Below are positions 37,259 through 49,515 of a stretch of DNA of 64,000 bases, piece after piece. Numbering within the stretch: the first letter of the stretch is position 1; every line of letters starts with the position of its first letter. The translations under genes and the position numbers were made by a program. The DNA comes from Ehretia macrophylla (Eukaryota; Streptophyta; Magnoliopsida; Boraginales; Ehretiaceae), in assembly GCA_037974665.1 (NCBI GenBank), contig CM075782.1, forward strand, positions 46,857,351-46,921,350. Direction: 5' to 3'. The notes beneath the pieces were generated by a model that ran no database searches, was not told where the DNA came from, and saw only the letters and a list, made by a program, of their open reading frames with translations.

Positions 37259-39256
37259 CAGCTGCACACGTGTAACATTAGCATTGGGTGATATTCCTTT
37301 ACTTTGTACAAGAAATTTGCTCTTTTTTTTTTGGTGCAAAATTGAGTTTCTCGAGACCATCAATGTAAGAAAAAGAGAGAAAAAAAAAACTCTTTTGCAC
37401 CTTAATTTCTTCTCTTTTGAAATTTTTATGTTGTGAAATATGGAGTTAGGTGAATTGAATAATAGACATGACATTCTAGTCTTTCTTCTTTTCTCATACC
37501 TTAAATGTGTTGCATTTGCTATAGTTAGTGATTTGTGCCACCGAGATGATGTTTTACCTTTTCTTAATATGGTAAAACTTTTTATTTTACATGTAACAAG
37601 AATTCTTATTTTATGCGATATATGAATCGCGTTATATCACAGCATGGTGAACCATGAGTCGGGAAATACTATGCTTCTTGTTATGGGTTAATTTTTAAAA
37701 TGTTCATATTATTAGAGGAGCGTGAATCTCAAACACGTATAGAACCATGTTCATATCATGTCCATGTCCGGACGTTTTTAAGTTTTTTCCCCGGCTGTAT
37801 ATGCTGTCAAAGTGACGCGTCCATGCACTAGAGTTGCATGTGATACATGTCCTAGACTTTTGACTTTACATTTGGTGCTACTGTACGCATGCAATTCTTC
37901 TGAAAATTGCAGCACTGATGTTGATTTTTTTGTTCTGAATCTACGTTTGTAATGCTGAAGTTGCACATATAAGATTAGTATGGACAAGGCAGTTAATGGT
38001 TTTATTGTATTTTGTAACTTCTTCCATGATCAGCCGGAGACTCACATCTTCGTAGCAGATAACTATACACGAGAAATTTGATATTTAATACATAAACTTT
38101 TATTATAAAATGGAAGAATAAAGTGATGATATAAAACATTGTTCATTTTTACACATCATCTACACGGAATCAGGTGGAGGGGAGGGTGCAAACAGGTGGT
38201 CTCGAGACATGAATGAGTGTCGTCGAAGTCAATGCTATTTGATGCATGGAAGAAGAATTAATTCAGTTTCTTTTGTTAAATTCCCTTTTTTTTTTCTTGT
38301 ATTATATTCTTGTTTTTTAGAAAATTGACCACGAGAACAAATGAAGACTAGACGAATTATTGGCCTGCATTGTGTACCACAGATGATGTTAGCATCTCCT
38401 TGTTTATCATGCGAGCTAGTTTAGCTTTGGCTTGTCAAGTTTTACTTCATAAGAATAATGAAATCCTTAGAAACACAATCGATGAAAGAACACCACATAA
38501 TAGTTGATGGAAGATTTGAACGTGCAAAGAATGTTAGAGCTAGTCTTCATCAGTTGGGTGAAATGATCGAATATTGTTATGTTGTAATTAAAAGTTCCAA
38601 ACTCAAAGTATAGCTTCCCCTCCATTGTAAAAAGAGGAAAAAAAATGAAAGAAAGAATGTTCGAGCTATCTTATACATTTCCCATACTGTCATTTTGGCT
38701 CGGATGTATTTAGCGATGTCCCACTATGCACCCTCCCAAATCCTGATGCCTAAAAATCAAAAATCAACCAAACAAATCTTTATTCCATTAAGTAGTGTAC
38801 TAACTATATGAATTTAACGACATCATCCATTTATGCTGCATCGATCGAAAAGAAAACGTGTAGCCTTATAAAGTCGACAGTCAACGTAATGAACGTTGGG
38901 TTTTCTAATGGATTTTAAAAACTACACACCCTCAAAAAATAAAGACAGAGATGGATGCGGATAGAGTATCGACTTCAAATTTAATGGGTAAATCTATTAT
39001 TTTCATTTTTACAATAACCATGTCCAAAAAGAAAAGACAACAAATGAAGGGCTCCAACAAACAGAAAGAAATAAGTTACAATCTAAATCTCACTGCCTTA
39101 GGGGCAATGAGTATCGAATGGGTGAATAGTTGATTTGCATGTTCTGTTTTACTTTAGTGGGAAGTACAATCCGGAAAGCAAACAAGAATGAGGAGACATA
39201 TGGAAGGTTCTCTTGTCCTTGCATAGGAAAAACTTTGTCTACAAAAGGCCACAACG
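37259..39256. other. Intergenic region downstream of the small gene
   Basis: The first few hundred bases are probably the 3' UTR of the upstream gene. No further coding region, RNA gene or element end was recognised before the duplicated block begins at 39257. Confidence 0.45.
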
Positions 39257-40316
39257 AATATAACTTTGATTTAGCTGTTTGTTTGGGTTTGATTTTGTTG
39301 ACGTGTTGAGATTTTATTGCTATTTAATGTTTTCCAAGTATAGTTACCAAGTATGGTATAGAAGAATTAATTTAGTGTCTGTTTGGCTTAATTGAATAAA
39401 AGTTGTTGATTATTTAGTATTTTCACGTCAGAACTGTTCACTATTATGTTTGGTTTGTTACTCGAATAGTGTTGTGGGCTGTGAAAATAACCAAAAAAAT
39501 ATATGAAAATGTATTTTTGAGGGGGAAAAAAAAGAACAATAGCTTTGAAAAAGCAAAAAAAAAAAAAAATTGATTTGGAACTTCTTATTTTTTAACTTTT
39601 GCTTTACATAAAAGCTTTTTAAAAAATGCGCCAAGTAGGTTAGTTTCAGTTTTAAATTCCTAAAAATATTTTTAAGTATCTAAAAGTTGGACATTGATTA
39701 TATTTGTCGACACCTGTCATCAATGAAGATTACTGCTAAAGAAAATAATAAAAGATAATATATTGTAGAAGGAGCGGATTTAAATTTTTTTTTCAATGGG
39801 ACTAAAACACATTATTTTTCAACTATATTAATATATATATATATATATTTCTCATTGGGGACTAATTAATAGATATTTAATTCTTTAAAAAAAATCATGA
39901 ATTTTTTTAACGTTTTCTTGCAACCCCACTTACCCAAAAATAAATTCGCCATTGTAAAGGAACTAAATCCCCTTTTGAAGAAAATATGCGCATCATGGTG
40001 ATCTTGATGTACCCGCTGAGCCTTGATTTTATTCGCAGAATTTGTTCTCAATCTTCTGCTTTTTATTGTGATGTGATGCTTACAATTGTTATGACCAAAA
40101 AAAAAATGCTTACAATTGTCTTTCTTTCATTTACCTTCAGAAACTCTGATTGGAAATTATAAGCCATATTGATAATCCCATTGTTGTTAGCTTCTATAAC
40201 ATTTGAAAATTGGAAGAGATTAAGAATATTTTATCGATAAAAAATTAAGTGAAGATTAACTATGTTTAGTGACAGAATTGATGAGAGTTGAGTAGTTTTG
40301 CAAACTAAAAAAGGTG

Positions 40317-40811
40317 AAGTGTACAGGACTTTTATGTGTTTTTATAAACTTACACAATACCTCACATAGTTTTAAAAGTGTACGGTACCCTTCTTATAGT
40401 TTCTGAAACTAAGTACAACAACCCTCTCCATAAAAAAATCTATTTATTTTAACAGAAAATATGATGCACGTGCGTCAAATACGTTTTTTTGCTTAAATGT
40501 TTAATTGTTTGAACAAAAATACTCATTTTTTTCAATCCTAAAGAAAACAATATGTATCATATAAGGGTATTTTTGTTTAAATAATTAATAATTTAAGACT
40601 CGCATGCATCATATTTTTCGTTAAAATAAACGGATTTTTTGACAGAGGGGGTGCTTAGTTTCAGAAACCAAAAAGGCGTACCGTGCACTTTTAAAACCAC
40701 AAGGGACTATTGTGTTTAGTTTCAGAAACTACAAGAGAGTATCGTGCATTTTTAAAACCACATAAGTATATTGTACAACTTTACAAAAGTACAAAAGGGT
40801 CCTGTGCACTT
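40317..40811. repeat. Fold-back element in copy A (495 bp)
   Basis: The left end aagtgtacaggacttttatg is matched by the reversed right end aagtgcacaggacccttttg. Further in, left gtgtacggtacccttcttat pairs with reversed gtgcacggtacgcctttttg, and left atgatgcacg with right, reversed, atgatgcatgcg. The right arm holds an extra internal unit (gtttcagaaact...ttttaaaaccaca repeated). The same element is at 55916-56410. Confidence 0.75.
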
Positions 40812-41461
40812 TATCGAACTAAAAATATCAAAAATATCAAGAGATTTTAAACAATTTTATGCAGTGTTAGAATTTCCACAAGTGAATATATAGATCAGTC
40901 GCCTCCTGAAAAATGAATAACATAATGCACTGGTTGTATAATAATATATAGCACATAACATTTTCAAATGCTAAATTAATGGTTACCGTGTGATGTTAAT
41001 GTTTAGAAAATGAAGTAACAGATAATAATCAACTTTAAACACTTCTTCTTCGTTACCACTGGCCATTTGGTCTACTAGTATGATTATCGCTTTAGATGCG
41101 AGATATTTCAAAATCAAATTTTGTTAATAATATTTTAAATGATGTAAAATGGCTTAAGCATGCCTCAAATAAAATTAAAAAAAATATATATATATATATA
41201 TTGTCAAATGGCTCCACTAATACACAAAAAGGAGAAAATAAAGGTAAACATTCTCTCTTTTTTGGAATATTAAGCAAAGTTTGGCAGGGTAAATTAGGTC
41301 GTGAATTTTCTCTTAGTCACTTTCTCACAACAAAAAGAGAGAATCACAACCATTAGATGAAGATAGAAAAAAATCTTTTTCATTGAAAAGGTAAATAATT
41401 TATTTTCTAGTAGAAAAAGCAAAACATATAAAAGGTAAGGATGGTTAAAAGGGCACCAAAT

Positions 41462-41738
41462 ATGATTTATTTTTTGATGATGGAAACTCATCCTAAACAT
41501 GTGGTGTGTCACATCACTGCACCACGGAGTTTGTGGCCATAAAGTAGATCTTATGTTATCTATTTTTTGATGATGAGAAATTCACCTTAAGCATGTATTG
41601 GGTAGATTAGTGCACCATGGAGTTTGTAGCCATAAGGTGGATTTTATGTATTCTATTTTTTGATGATAAGGAACTCATCTTAGGTTATACTCTAAAGTTA
41701 TAAACTCTGTGTTCGACTGGCGCACCTTCACACATACT
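41462..41738. repeat. Tandem repeat, unit about 92 bp, copy A
   Basis: Units start atgatttattttttgatgat (41462), atgttatctattttttgatg (41553) and atgtattctattttttgatg (41646); the last is partial. Each carries ctcat/ttcac, a gtg/gca-ccacggagtttgtggcc-type block and a gt-gat-tt end. Matching units in copy B start at 57328, 57420 and 57513. Confidence 0.75.
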
Positions 41739-42099
41739 TCAGTTCATGTTTAAATAATATTTGTGATGTGAAAGTATAGGTTTGAACTTAGAATTTTTAG
41801 CCACAATAAATTATTACACGATCAATGCATTCAAATCTTGTGGATAGACTTATATAATCTTGATTAGAGTAAATTCCTCGTTTTAAAGAAAGAGAGAGCG
41901 TACACGCTTTGTTTTGCGCTAGTGGAAGTGGAATTGGATGACATATGCGGGGAAGCATGGCAAGTTGCACGTAGAGATCAATTGAAAGAAAAAGAATCTC
42001 AAAGCTAGCAATATCGGCATTTGACCAAAGTGAACCACATAACGTGGTATTCTTACAAGCTATCATATAGATGGGGTGAAGTGGGTTGTCAATAGGCTA

Positions 42100-42429
42100 G
42101 ATTTTATTTTGGTTTAGTTTTTAGATACTCAAAAATATTTTTTATAAGTTTATAAATTAAAATTAACTTGTTTGTTCATGTTTGAAAGTACTTTTAAATG
42201 AAAATTGAAGGTGAAAAAAACTAAAAAAATAAGAAGTGTCAAATTAGATTTTTTCAAATTTTTTTTTGTAAAACTGTTTTTATATTATGCCAGAAGCTGT
42301 TTTTCTTTTTCTTTATCAAATATAAACATTATTAGACATAGGACGAACAATTTATAACTTTTGTTTAACAACACATTTTTTAATCAAATCTCTACTACTA
42401 AAAGTTGTACAACTCAAAAGTTATGATTT
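42100..42429. mobile_element. Truncated copy of the Tourist-like MITE
   Basis: It begins gattttattttggtttag and is homologous throughout to the complete MITE at 57969-58320. It stops at ttatgattt, about 22 bases short of the right terminus, where the alcohol oxidase sequence starts. Confidence 0.7.
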
Positions 42430-44554
42430 TGCAGTCCCCTTCTTGTCTCCTGTTTTGCAGCCATAGCCACAGGTACCACAATAATGATTTTCTGATGAAT
42501 TTCTCGAAACAGGCTCAACCTTCAAGCCAAGATTTTCGCAGCCTTTTATAAGTATCTGATTCTGAAAGCTTTGCTCGGAAACCTTATCTGTCAGACATAA
42601 TCTCTTGCTGACAGAGTCCATAGCAGATTGATATTCAGATTTTCCAAACATTGGAATCTTATGCTCTACAGACCATTCGTTCAGAACATAGTCAGGAGTT
42701 CTAATAGAAGCGGACCAATTCACAGCAGAACCACCCCCGACTGTTGATCCTGCCAGGATCATTACTTTTCCATCTTGAGTCGACAATATTCCACCTGATT
42801 CATAAAGCTCATTCATCGAAGGGGCCTCGAGGCCTGAATAGTCTTCTGGCACGAAATAGTGGCCTTTCTCGAGGATAAGAACTTTCAGACCTGAGCTTGC
42901 GAGAATGCCTGCTGCAACACCTCCTCCACAACCAGAACCAACAATGACAACATCACATTTGACTGAATATGCATTGTTTTTTGGATCTTCTGAGACATGG
43001 AAGCCCTTTTGGATGAGGGACTCCTTTAGAACTGAATCATTTTGATTTGTGGTTTCTATTACACCCTTTTCAAGTGGTCTGTCCTTCTGGGGTTTGGTTA
43101 AATCTTCTCTGGTGTCTGTTTGGTATCCAATTGCTTCCCATGCTGGATTGTTTGAATTTTCATCAGTCTGCAACACATCCAGAAGTCAAAAGAAGGGGAA
43201 ATTAATAATACTCAAGAGTTGGAGGAAATGGTTGGGATAGCGACCAAGTTTTGAGTTTGAACTACGACTTTAGCCTCCATTGTAACAAAAAAAAAAAGTG
43301 ATAGAAAACGAGTAATATCCATAGACATTTTCGTGGACAGTTTCGAATTTTTCGTTAAACATGTGAGCAAAATGACACTTACCCTAATATTTAATGAGAT
43401 TAAATCTATATCTCTTGAAAAGATAACACTTAAAAAGAAACGAGTGATAAAAAAAGTAATATTTAACAATACTCAAACTAAAAAGAAACAGTTGATAAAA
43501 AAAAGTAATATTTAACAACGCTCAAACTTAAAACATTACGTACCCAAGAGAAAAAAACATAGAAGCTGAAAAGCTTAAGCATCAAGAAAGCCATTCTGAG
43601 AGGTATCAAGAAACTTGCACTTGACCATCTCTTCAGCAACCCTTCTCTCTTCTCCAATGATAACTCAGAAAACTTACGAACAAATGGCCATCTCCAGCTT
43701 AAACAAACGTATCCACACAGCAGCAGTGTCCCCATTCTTGTTGACAGAAGCTTCAACACTAATCTTACTACAGATACTGCTTCAGGTAATGCCCTCTTCA
43801 CCAATACCTCTGCAACCTATTAGACAAACAAAAGATGTATCTTAAAAACCTCGCTTGCACATGCGTATAAAAGTCTTGCCACCAAGGGCAGAGCCATCCT
43901 TACACGAGTGGAGGCTACACACCTCAAATAGTTTTTGAAAATATGTATATTTTTAATACATATTTAGGTTGAAAAGTCAATTTAATTTTAGTAAAAAAAT
44001 TATTCATATATGAGCATTAATTGGTATGTTTTCAGCCTCCATTAATAAAAATTTATGGATTCGTTCTTGCTTGGCACTGTTAGAGCCATATTAACTAAAG
44101 GGTTGTTGAAATCTGGCCACTATCAAGTGGTTTACCATATCCGAAGCTTAAAAACTGCTTGCATGTAAAAAGTGTGTTAGAAACATTCAACTAATTAAAA
44201 CATATACTATCTTATGGTTCAAACTTTCAGATGAAATGGTCGCTTTACGAAAGGCACACCAATCATGAAAATGACATAGTATAAACTAGCTATAAAGAAT
44301 AGAGAGAGATTGAGATGTAAAAAATTCTATACTTCATCAGGAAGTGGATGCTGAGAGCCTGAGGACTCATAGAAGGACTGAAGAGCCTTGTTATGTCTGT
44401 GTCCATTGCTGACAGCATCAACTGGTAAGGGAGGTATGAGGGCCTCACATACTGAAGCCAATGCTTGCATCTGTGATGAAGAGAAGCCATGGCTATAGCT
44501 GCTTCCTTCTCTTCTCACACTAGTCAACAATGGATGGCTCTCTCTTCCCTTCAT
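42430..44554 (-). pseudogene. 3'-truncated long-chain fatty alcohol oxidase (FAO) gene
   Basis: Intact plant FAOs are membrane-bound FAD enzymes of about 740-750 aa that oxidise long-chain alcohols to aldehydes. Three coding exons remain on the minus strand: 44554-44333, 43816-43544 and 43167-42433, with good GT/AG borders. They encode about 410 residues: an N-terminal region (QMQALASVCEALIPPLPVDA), a hydrophobic segment (about 150-165), [15 protein letters not shown], and the FAD-binding glycine motif [14 protein letters not shown] (about 239-252) with ILEKG. The frame is clean until [12 protein letters not shown], which in relatives continues for over 300 residues. Here it is joined to the end of copy A and stops after four residues (AKS, stop). 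The catalytic C-terminal domain is missing, so a functional oxidase is very unlikely. The break is sharp and no internal stop exists, so it is young. Confidence 0.88.
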
Positions 44555-44594
44555 CTTGCTTTTGTATGGTTGCTTCTGTAGGTGATTACGTGGG

Positions 44595-44604
44595 GTATAT
44601 ATTG
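44595..44604 (-). promoter_or_regulatory. Possible TATA box of the FAO remnant
   Basis: On the minus strand, caatatatacccc precedes an ACGT core (ccacgtaat) and lies about 40-50 bases before the ATG at 44554. The position allows a short leader. Its activity is unknown. Confidence 0.4.
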
Positions 44605-46829
44605 ATTTTCTTGTTCAAAGTGTGATTGATTGTTCTTTTTTCTTTTCTTCTACCTAGGGGAGGCAAAGACGTTTTACATTATAATAATTCGAGGAGATAT
44701 TTTATAATTTCATCCCTTTTATCTTTTTTTGAATAAGATGAGAAGCGAGTGTATAGTAGTTGCTCCATTACTGTGTGATGTATAAGTAATACTTGTAATT
44801 TAAAATTAACTAGTCAGTTCGCACAATAGTTAATCTCCCAATAAACAATGTACAAAATGACATCCGATGCTTTAGTGATTGTTTCAAACAAGTTAACAAT
44901 AGATATTGATAGCTTTCTATGCAAATTTAGTTTATTTTTTTGAAGAAGTTTGTACTGTAAAACTGACCCTACATGACAGAAAGTCTCAAAGAAACTCGAT
45001 TTTGACGAAAATGATAAAAACTCAGGATAAGTGTTTGGCATGCAGTCTGGTGGCAATATTGACTATATGAAACTTTTTCAGAACGTTTGAGACGTTTATA
45101 AGTGCGTAGCCCATTTCATGACATGGGACCACGCATTAGACTGAAAAAATGAAGCCTATGAACGTCTTTTAGCCTCTTCCTTAGTTATATTGGTATCTTG
45201 CCCACCTAATATAGGTTAATGTTCAGAAACATAATAAATATAATAAATGTGTAATTTATAAGTGAGTATTATGAATTCAAGTAATAAATTGATCATTTTG
45301 AGTCAATAAATTTAAAATTTAAATAATTATTTTTTAAATTTATGAGACTAGCCTTATTTGCGGCCTAGAATTCTAAACTAGGTGCATGGCATGAGTTCTT
45401 TTGTACTTTACTAATTATCCATCACATTGTCTTTTCTTTCTTTCTTTCTTTCTTTCTTTTTTCTTTTTTTTTTCTTAATGTATTTTAGGTAGTTATCTCC
45501 AAAAAAATTGAAGAAAGAAAAACAAACTAGCAGACATATTTGACTTTTGTGAAAGTGTCTCTTTCGCTTTTAAACAACTAAACACTTTACGTGATGAAAT
45601 TTTCCTGCCTCTTTTGGAAAGTCCTCCACTTTCGGTAAACAATTATTCTTAATAAATTATTGCTGCTCTTGGCACTTTACTTTTGGTTTTATTTGCGGGA
45701 AAATTTGCACAAATGGTATTTATTATTTTATTAAAATTTTAAATTTGGCTGTATTGTTTAATAATAATAGGCAATTTGACCAAACAATTAGGGTTTGACC
45801 CAATACCCTTTTTATTCTTTCTCTTCTTCCATTTGTCGCACTCTTCACTTCTCTATCATCTTTCTCTCATCCCATCCTTCACCTTCAACACCGAATTTTT
45901 TTCTTCAGAGATTAGCAATGAAGGATGATTTTATTACTGGGATAATATTTATTGAATTGTTAATTATTATATATCTTATTTTTATCCTCATTATCTATAA
46001 AATAAAATTTGGAATATAGATGTGAAATTTTAATTGTTGTTGAAGGGATCTATTCCATAGATCTGAATCTTTTGTTAATAATAATTGTATTTTAGATGTT
46101 TGAATATTGAACATCTTTCTTTTGTTTGTAGCACACTCATTATTTGAGGTTAAAATTTTATCATATCTATCTTATAATTATTTATTGAAGGTTATGATAT
46201 TATTCCCGTGATCTGGTAAGTGTGATTATCTTTACTTACCTTCTTATAATATTTATTTTGAGTATTTTATCAATATTCTCAATAACAAACTTACTTGTTA
46301 TCAGGGAAAATAAATTACTTCTTTAATGATGAGTTATTTTGGATAACTTGTGATTTATGATTCCAGATGATATTATTCATAAGAATATAAATTTTATGTT
46401 CTCATATGGAGAATAAATAACTAGATGCACATATCTTATCAAATGAATACATTATTTATTTCCAAGAGAGTGTTAATTGTGAATTTGATGATTTCTTATT
46501 TATTGGGTGAGACATATAAACTTTATTCTCGGGGGAGAATAATGAGAAAAAGTATTAAAAATGAGAAATCACTAGAAATAAGATCTCAAAGTAATAGTAA
46601 TATTTACTACAAATATGGTCCATTAGGGTATTTGATGAGTACATATGATACGCCAATATATTTCGTTTAATTTTTTTAAAATATCAATGAATGAAAATAA
46701 ATTATAAGAATTAAGATGAATCATATTGATTATTCTATATTGGATGATGATCTATATCTTAATATTATGTTTAACCATTTTTCTTGTCATATTTGTTTAT
46801 GTCATATTTGTTTATGTCATATTCTGCTA
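44605..46829. other. Intergenic region; left end of the copia element not resolved
   Basis: No gene was recognised. A tttc-type microsatellite lies at about 45430-45470. The right part (from about 45900) is AT-rich and may be decayed leader and gag of the copia element, but I found no 5' LTR, primer-binding site or gag motif. Confidence 0.4.
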
Positions 46830-47160
46830 CTACCAGTCTTATTGAATGCTCTAGAAGAGCTATTATTATATCACTGCTTGATCTTCTGAGATTTATCATA
46901 CAAATATATGAGTACTTGAATAAAGATATAGTGATCCAAGTATTTTCTTATACTTGAGTGATAACTTATATGAGTGTAATGATAATGCAAAAGAAATTAT
47001 CGAAAAATTCCTATGAACACCCATTAATAAACCAGAAGATATTTGATCCAAAGAGTTGATGATTTGGCATGATCACTTTATCCAAGCGTAGTGATGATGA
47101 AAAGAATTATTGAAAATTCAAATAGGTACTCATTAAAGAATCAAAAGAGTCTATTGTTAG

Positions 47161-47595
47161 GCTCTATTTGTTTGCTGTAAAATAACTTGCTTGTGTAAAA
47201 TATTTTTTGTGGAAAATATTTTCCTTTTATTTTACAGAGCTTCGTTTGTTTGCCGTAAAATAACTTGTTGGCGGAAAATATTTTTCCGAAAAATAAATTA
47301 CTGAAAAATATTTTTTGGTGTTTGGATGTATCGTGAATTCTGTAAAATGTTTTCTTCTCCCAAAGTCCCGTAAAACATTTTATAAAATTTTGTACTAACC
47401 GCAATTGTTGACCGGAAAATATTTTACGGTTGACTAATTTTACGGTGTTACCAAACACTGTAAAATTTAGAAAAAGTAGCCGCAATTTTTTACTGTAAAA
47501 TATTTTACGGTTGACCAATTTTCCGGTGTTACCAAACACCGTAAAATCCGAAAAATATTTTCCGAAAAAATATTTTACGGCAAACAAACAAAGCC
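47161..47595. mobile_element. MITE (435 bp) inserted in the copia integrase region
   Basis: The terminal inverted repeats are ggctctatttgtttgctgta on the left and, reversed on the right, ggctttgtttgtttgccgta. Internal subrepeats of the type ccgtaaaatattt recur in both orientations. It is flanked by TA on each side. Removing the element plus one TA leaves ctattgttaaatgaattt, which encodes LLLNEF. This restores the copia frame around that point and supports a TA target duplication. Confidence 0.8.
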
Positions 47596-49283
47596 TAAAT
47601 GAATTTTTATGTATTGTTTGTGCCCAATGAAAATTGATCCAAAAGGTCACCTCTACTAAAATTGATATCGAAAATCCTATATTTTTATTTTGAAAAAGAT
47701 TCAAGGGAATATATGTGGACCTATTATTTTTTCATGAGGACCATTTTAATATTTTGTGGTATTAATAGATGTCTCAATACGATGGTCACGTGTTTGTCGC
47801 TGTCCACCTGATATATGGCATTTGCAAAAGTATTTATATACATAATTCGATTACGGAAAATATTTATGAATTAAACAATCAAGAGAATCATCTTAATAAT
47901 GCATGAGTTTTTACATCCCAATCACTTGATGATTGTTGTATGTCAATTGAGATTAATATTGAGCATTATGTGATTCACACATATACACAAAATGGTTTTG
48001 CATAATCTTTCTATCAATACTTGCAGTTAATTGCTAGATCAATATTATTGCGGACTAAGTTGGCTAGTCCTACTTGGGGACCTGCTATATTATATGCTGC
48101 AATATTTATTCAAATAAAGCCAACCAATTAAATTATATACTCCATATTATTCAAATACCATCTAAGAATGTTTTGTGCAATATATGATTCAACTGCTCCA
48201 CCACAAGCATATAAAGATGGGTCTATAAAAAAATTGAGAATTTATTATTTAAAATTTCGTCAAATATTATATATATGGAACCTTTGATGGAATATGTTTC
48301 AATAGTATGCTTTGCTAAATAATGAAATGATATTTTCAATATCAAGGAAGAAAAACAAAAGCTAAAAAAATGAGAAATGTATGAAAAGCATTATCATATT
48401 GATCCTCATATAAATTAATGTAATGAAAAGTTCAACAAATTATTCATTTGTAAAAAGTTGTAAATCGATTATGAAATACATTGTCAGATGCAAAGATAGT
48501 GACTCAGTTATATCTACCAGCTATAAATGCTCCTAATATAATTGATGTTTCAATTGAGAAACACATAAATGAATATAGTCTACTACACGCTTGAAGCGTG
48601 GTAAATATATCAGTTTCAAAGATAAAAGAGCAAAATATGTAAGTTGGCATTTTTGAATTGTTTGACATCATGAAGATGTCAAGACAAAAAGTTAAAAATA
48701 TAACTAAGAAATTTTACTCTAAGAGAGTATCAGGTATCTGAATATGATGTGATATTGAAAGTATTGAAAATACTCACTCAGTTATACTACTCTTGAACGA
48801 GAATGAAACCGAAAAGAGAAATTGTTCAAAATTTTGAAAAAATGCAGTATCTACTGATTTTATAAAAGAAATCGAGGATCTTGAATTGAAGTCCACTTAT
48901 GCATGTCGACAAATGAATGATTGGCCAAAAATAATAACGAAGACGCAATCCAGACAGAAAATAAATGCACATGAAATATGATGATAGGATTAAGGGGGAA
49001 CATTGTATTGTATTACGAAGATAATATAATCCCACATCACTATGAGAATTGAAATTAGAAATGCAATGAAATTACAAAGAATTAATCATGACAATTGGCT
49101 TTCCCTTAAAATTGTTCGAAGGCAAACAATGAATGAGTTAGTACGTTGTGTGATTACACATTGGTCTATATTCTCTAAAAAAATTACATTGATATTAGCC
49201 TGGTCATTTTTAAAAAATGACTTCACATGCGTCTTATGAGTATAGTAATATTTTACATATATAAATCACATGATAATATTATT

Positions 49284-49515
49284 GAAGTCCTGGAATGACT
49301 CTATATGCTTGAAGCATATATTTATGTGATAATGATATTTATATTAAAGTCTTGGAAATACTCTATATACTTAAAACATATATTCACGTGACAATGATAT
49401 TGATATTGAAGTCCTGAAAAAACTCTATATGCTTGAAGCATATATTAACGTGATAATAATATTTATATTGAAGTCCTGGAAAGACAATATATGTATGAAG
49501 CATATGAATAAAAAT
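49284..49515. repeat. 62-bp tandem repeat arising inside the RT coding region
   Basis: Units start gaagtcctgg (49284), aaagtcttgg (49346), gaagtcctga (49408) and gaagtcctgg (49470), spaced exactly 62 bases. Each encodes a decayed version of the copia RT motif IYMK-PEG-MPEA (here EVLE, then YMLEAY). Since 62 is not a multiple of three, the expansion destroyed the frame. Confidence 0.8.

Larger units (their letters stand above)
39257..42429. repeat. Segmental duplication, copy A (3.17 kb)
   Basis: The sequence from aatataactttgatttagct (39257) to ttatgattt (42429) recurs in the same orientation at 54850-58298. Most 60-base lines differ at only a few positions. Copy A lacks about 270 bases present in copy B (57060-57330), and its right end is cut off inside a MITE where it meets the alcohol oxidase remnant. 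It contains a fold-back element, a 92-bp tandem repeat, microsatellites and the truncated MITE; no host gene was seen. Confidence 0.9.

Noticed and set aside
41096-41356. Open frames shared by both duplicates (41096-41356, 56691-56876 and others)
   Set aside because: Their recurrence reflects the duplicated non-coding block; no protein motif is present.
47141-47704. 187-codon open frame on the minus strand
   Set aside because: It lies across the MITE and its copia flanks; its repeated NRKIF-like phrases come from the element's subrepeats.
48985-49265. Possible solo LTR starting tgtattgtattacgaag after a purine-rich stretch
   Set aside because: Decayed reverse transcriptase motifs (RRQTMNELVR, then MSIVIFYIYKSHDN) appear to continue through it, so it is ordinary eroded copia sequence.
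49284-49515. Regularly spaced repeats resembling a CRISPR array
   Set aside because: Units are contiguous tandem copies without spacers, in a plant genome.
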